From Leucobacter sp. (GTDB taxonomy: Bacteria > Actinomycetota > Actinomycetes > Actinomycetales > Microbacteriaceae): a stretch of 5,970 nucleotides of DNA. The notes under the pieces were generated by a model. It was given only the letters and a program-made list of their open reading frames with translations. It ran no database searches and was not told the DNA's origin. Shown piece after piece: positions 5,111-5,970 of the stretch. Every line of letters starts with the position of its first letter. Position 1 is the stretch's first letter. The stretch is taken from NCBI GenBank assembly GCA_017990305.1, contig JAGNOB010000135.1, positions 1 to 5,970 of the forward strand, written 5' to 3'. The translations under genes and the position numbers were made by a program.

Positions 5111-5970
5111 TCACTCGCTGGTGTCGGTTGAAGCGGGCTTCGACCGCTTCTTCTTCGGCGGCGCGAACAGCAGCCAGGCAACCGCTGCCGATCCCCCAAC
5201 AAACCAGACAGCCCACCATGGGAAGCCGAGGCTCGCGCCGTCGCCGCCCAACGTCTCGTTCTGCGGCGCCTCGGAGTCGGGCAGCCGCACCGCGTGCACC
5301 ATGAACCGGTGACTATTGACCCCGATGGGGGTGCACGTGAACAGCGTCACCCAGTCTTCACCCTCGCGAATCTCGAGCGACTCAGTGTCCTCAGGCAGAA
5401 TCGTCTCGGTCTTCTCCACCCGGTAGTGGTGGTCTTCTCCGAGCACGCTGATCCAGAACGTGTCACCAACCTTCGCCTTGGGCAGCGCGGTAAACAGCTT
5501 CGAGTGAGGCAGCCCCGAGTGCGCGGTCAGCACCGAGCGGGTAGATGGGCCACCGATGGGCAGCGACGTGCCGTACATGTGGCCGGCGCCCTTCGAGATG
5601 ACCTCGTCGGAGGTGCCGTGGTAGGCGGGCAGGCTGATATCGAGCCTGGGGTAGTTGATCGTGCCGATCGCGTCGGTCCCGCTCACCCGCAGCATTTCCT
5701 CGTACGCGAGGTACAGGTCGCTGCGCTGCGCCTCGTCCTCGTTCACCTCGGTGTACGGATCAGTGAGCGGGCCGGGCTCGAGCTGATCGTTGTATGCGTA
5801 TGCGGCGTCGAGGATCCGTGTGCGCTCCTCAGTCGGGGTTCCATCGACCTGCTTCACGTAGCCGGAGATCTCGGCGTTGTGGCCGATCCGAGCGATCCAC
5901 GTCGCGGCGTCCGGGTACACAAGCATGCCAATCGCGGCCATCGCGACGATCTGCAACACGATGTTGAGTG
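5111..5970 (-). CDS. Class C (pilus-assembly) sortase, N-terminus cut by window edge
   Basis: Sortase C is a membrane-anchored cysteine transpeptidase that cleaves pilin sorting signals and links pilins by isopeptide bonds outside the cell. Numbering from the GTG at 5959, the catalytic triad is His147 (LTAHSGL), Cys209 (LFTCTP) and Arg218 (NSHRFMV). A lid motif D67-P68-Y69 sits in the N-terminal arm, as the DPF/DPW lid does in class C enzymes that block their own active site. INYPRLDISLPAYHGT (101-116) and GAGHMYGTSLPIGG (125-138) are typical of the class. A second membrane helix at about 247-266 followed by KKKRSK is also the class C topology. The frame stays open to the last base (Leu-Asn-Ile before the GTG), and the first membrane helix is incomplete, so the true start lies beyond 5970. 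No pilin gene is visible; such genes normally sit just upstream, which here means past the right edge. Confidence 0.93.
   Translation of the reverse strand, partial: LNIVLQIVAMAAIGMLVYPDAATWIARIGHNAEISGYVKQVDGTPTEERTRILDAAYAYNDQLEPGPLTDPYTEVNEDEAQRSDLYLAYEEMLRVSGTDAIGTINYPRLDISLPAYHGTSDEVISKGAGHMYGTSLPIGGPSTRSVLTAHSGLPHSKLFTALPKAKVGDTFWISVLGEDHHYRVEKTETILPEDTESLEIREGEDWVTLFTCTPIGVNSHRFMVHAVRLPDSEAPQNETLGGDGASLGFPWWAVWFVGGSAAVAWLLFAPPKKKRSKPASTDTSE

Noticed and set aside
5111..5959. Sortase starting at GTG 5959
   Set aside because: That start would remove part of the N-terminal membrane helix and its cytoplasmic basic segment; the frame is open to the window end.

Overview
The window is high-GC, densely coding DNA with no RNA genes, mobile elements or CRISPR. 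High GC, actinobacterial-type gene content (class I PPK2, CcsB with a long Ala/Gly/Pro linker, a class C sortase, a CsoR-type regulator) and several starts that look leaderless point to an actinobacterium. A member of the Microbacteriaceae, for example a Leucobacter-like organism, is my best guess from general resemblance, not from a search.

Layout. Left block, + strand: the 3' part of a ROK-family gene cut by the window edge (1-498); a GNAT acetyltransferase (539-991) whose end overlaps a RarD-type EamA transporter (972-1928); a CsoR/RcnR-family metal-sensing repressor (1939-2253); and a class I polyphosphate kinase 2 (2287-3237). A strong hairpin (3252-3279) closes this block. Right block, - strand, converging on the same hairpin: a class C sortase that runs off the right edge (5970-5111), a DedA-family membrane protein (5047-4364) and the cytochrome c biogenesis protein CcsB (4276-3302). 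No gene-free stretch exceeds about 90 bases.

How the genes relate. Only GNAT-RarD is a tight pair, with a 20-base overlap and a TTG start served by a Shine-Dalgarno inside the upstream gene. The others look like independent housekeeping or envelope functions: polyphosphate/nucleotide energy (PPK2), metal sensing (CsoR), haem delivery to cytochrome c (CcsB), membrane lipid-carrier homeostasis (DedA) and pilus assembly (sortase C).

I found no convincing undescribed system. The most interesting signals are regulatory: a perfect 7-bp inverted repeat centred near the csoR start codon, and a shared TAnnnT-(6 or 7 nt)-start arrangement before GNAT, csoR and dedA that suggests leaderless transcripts. 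The sortase also implies a pilin locus just beyond the right edge.
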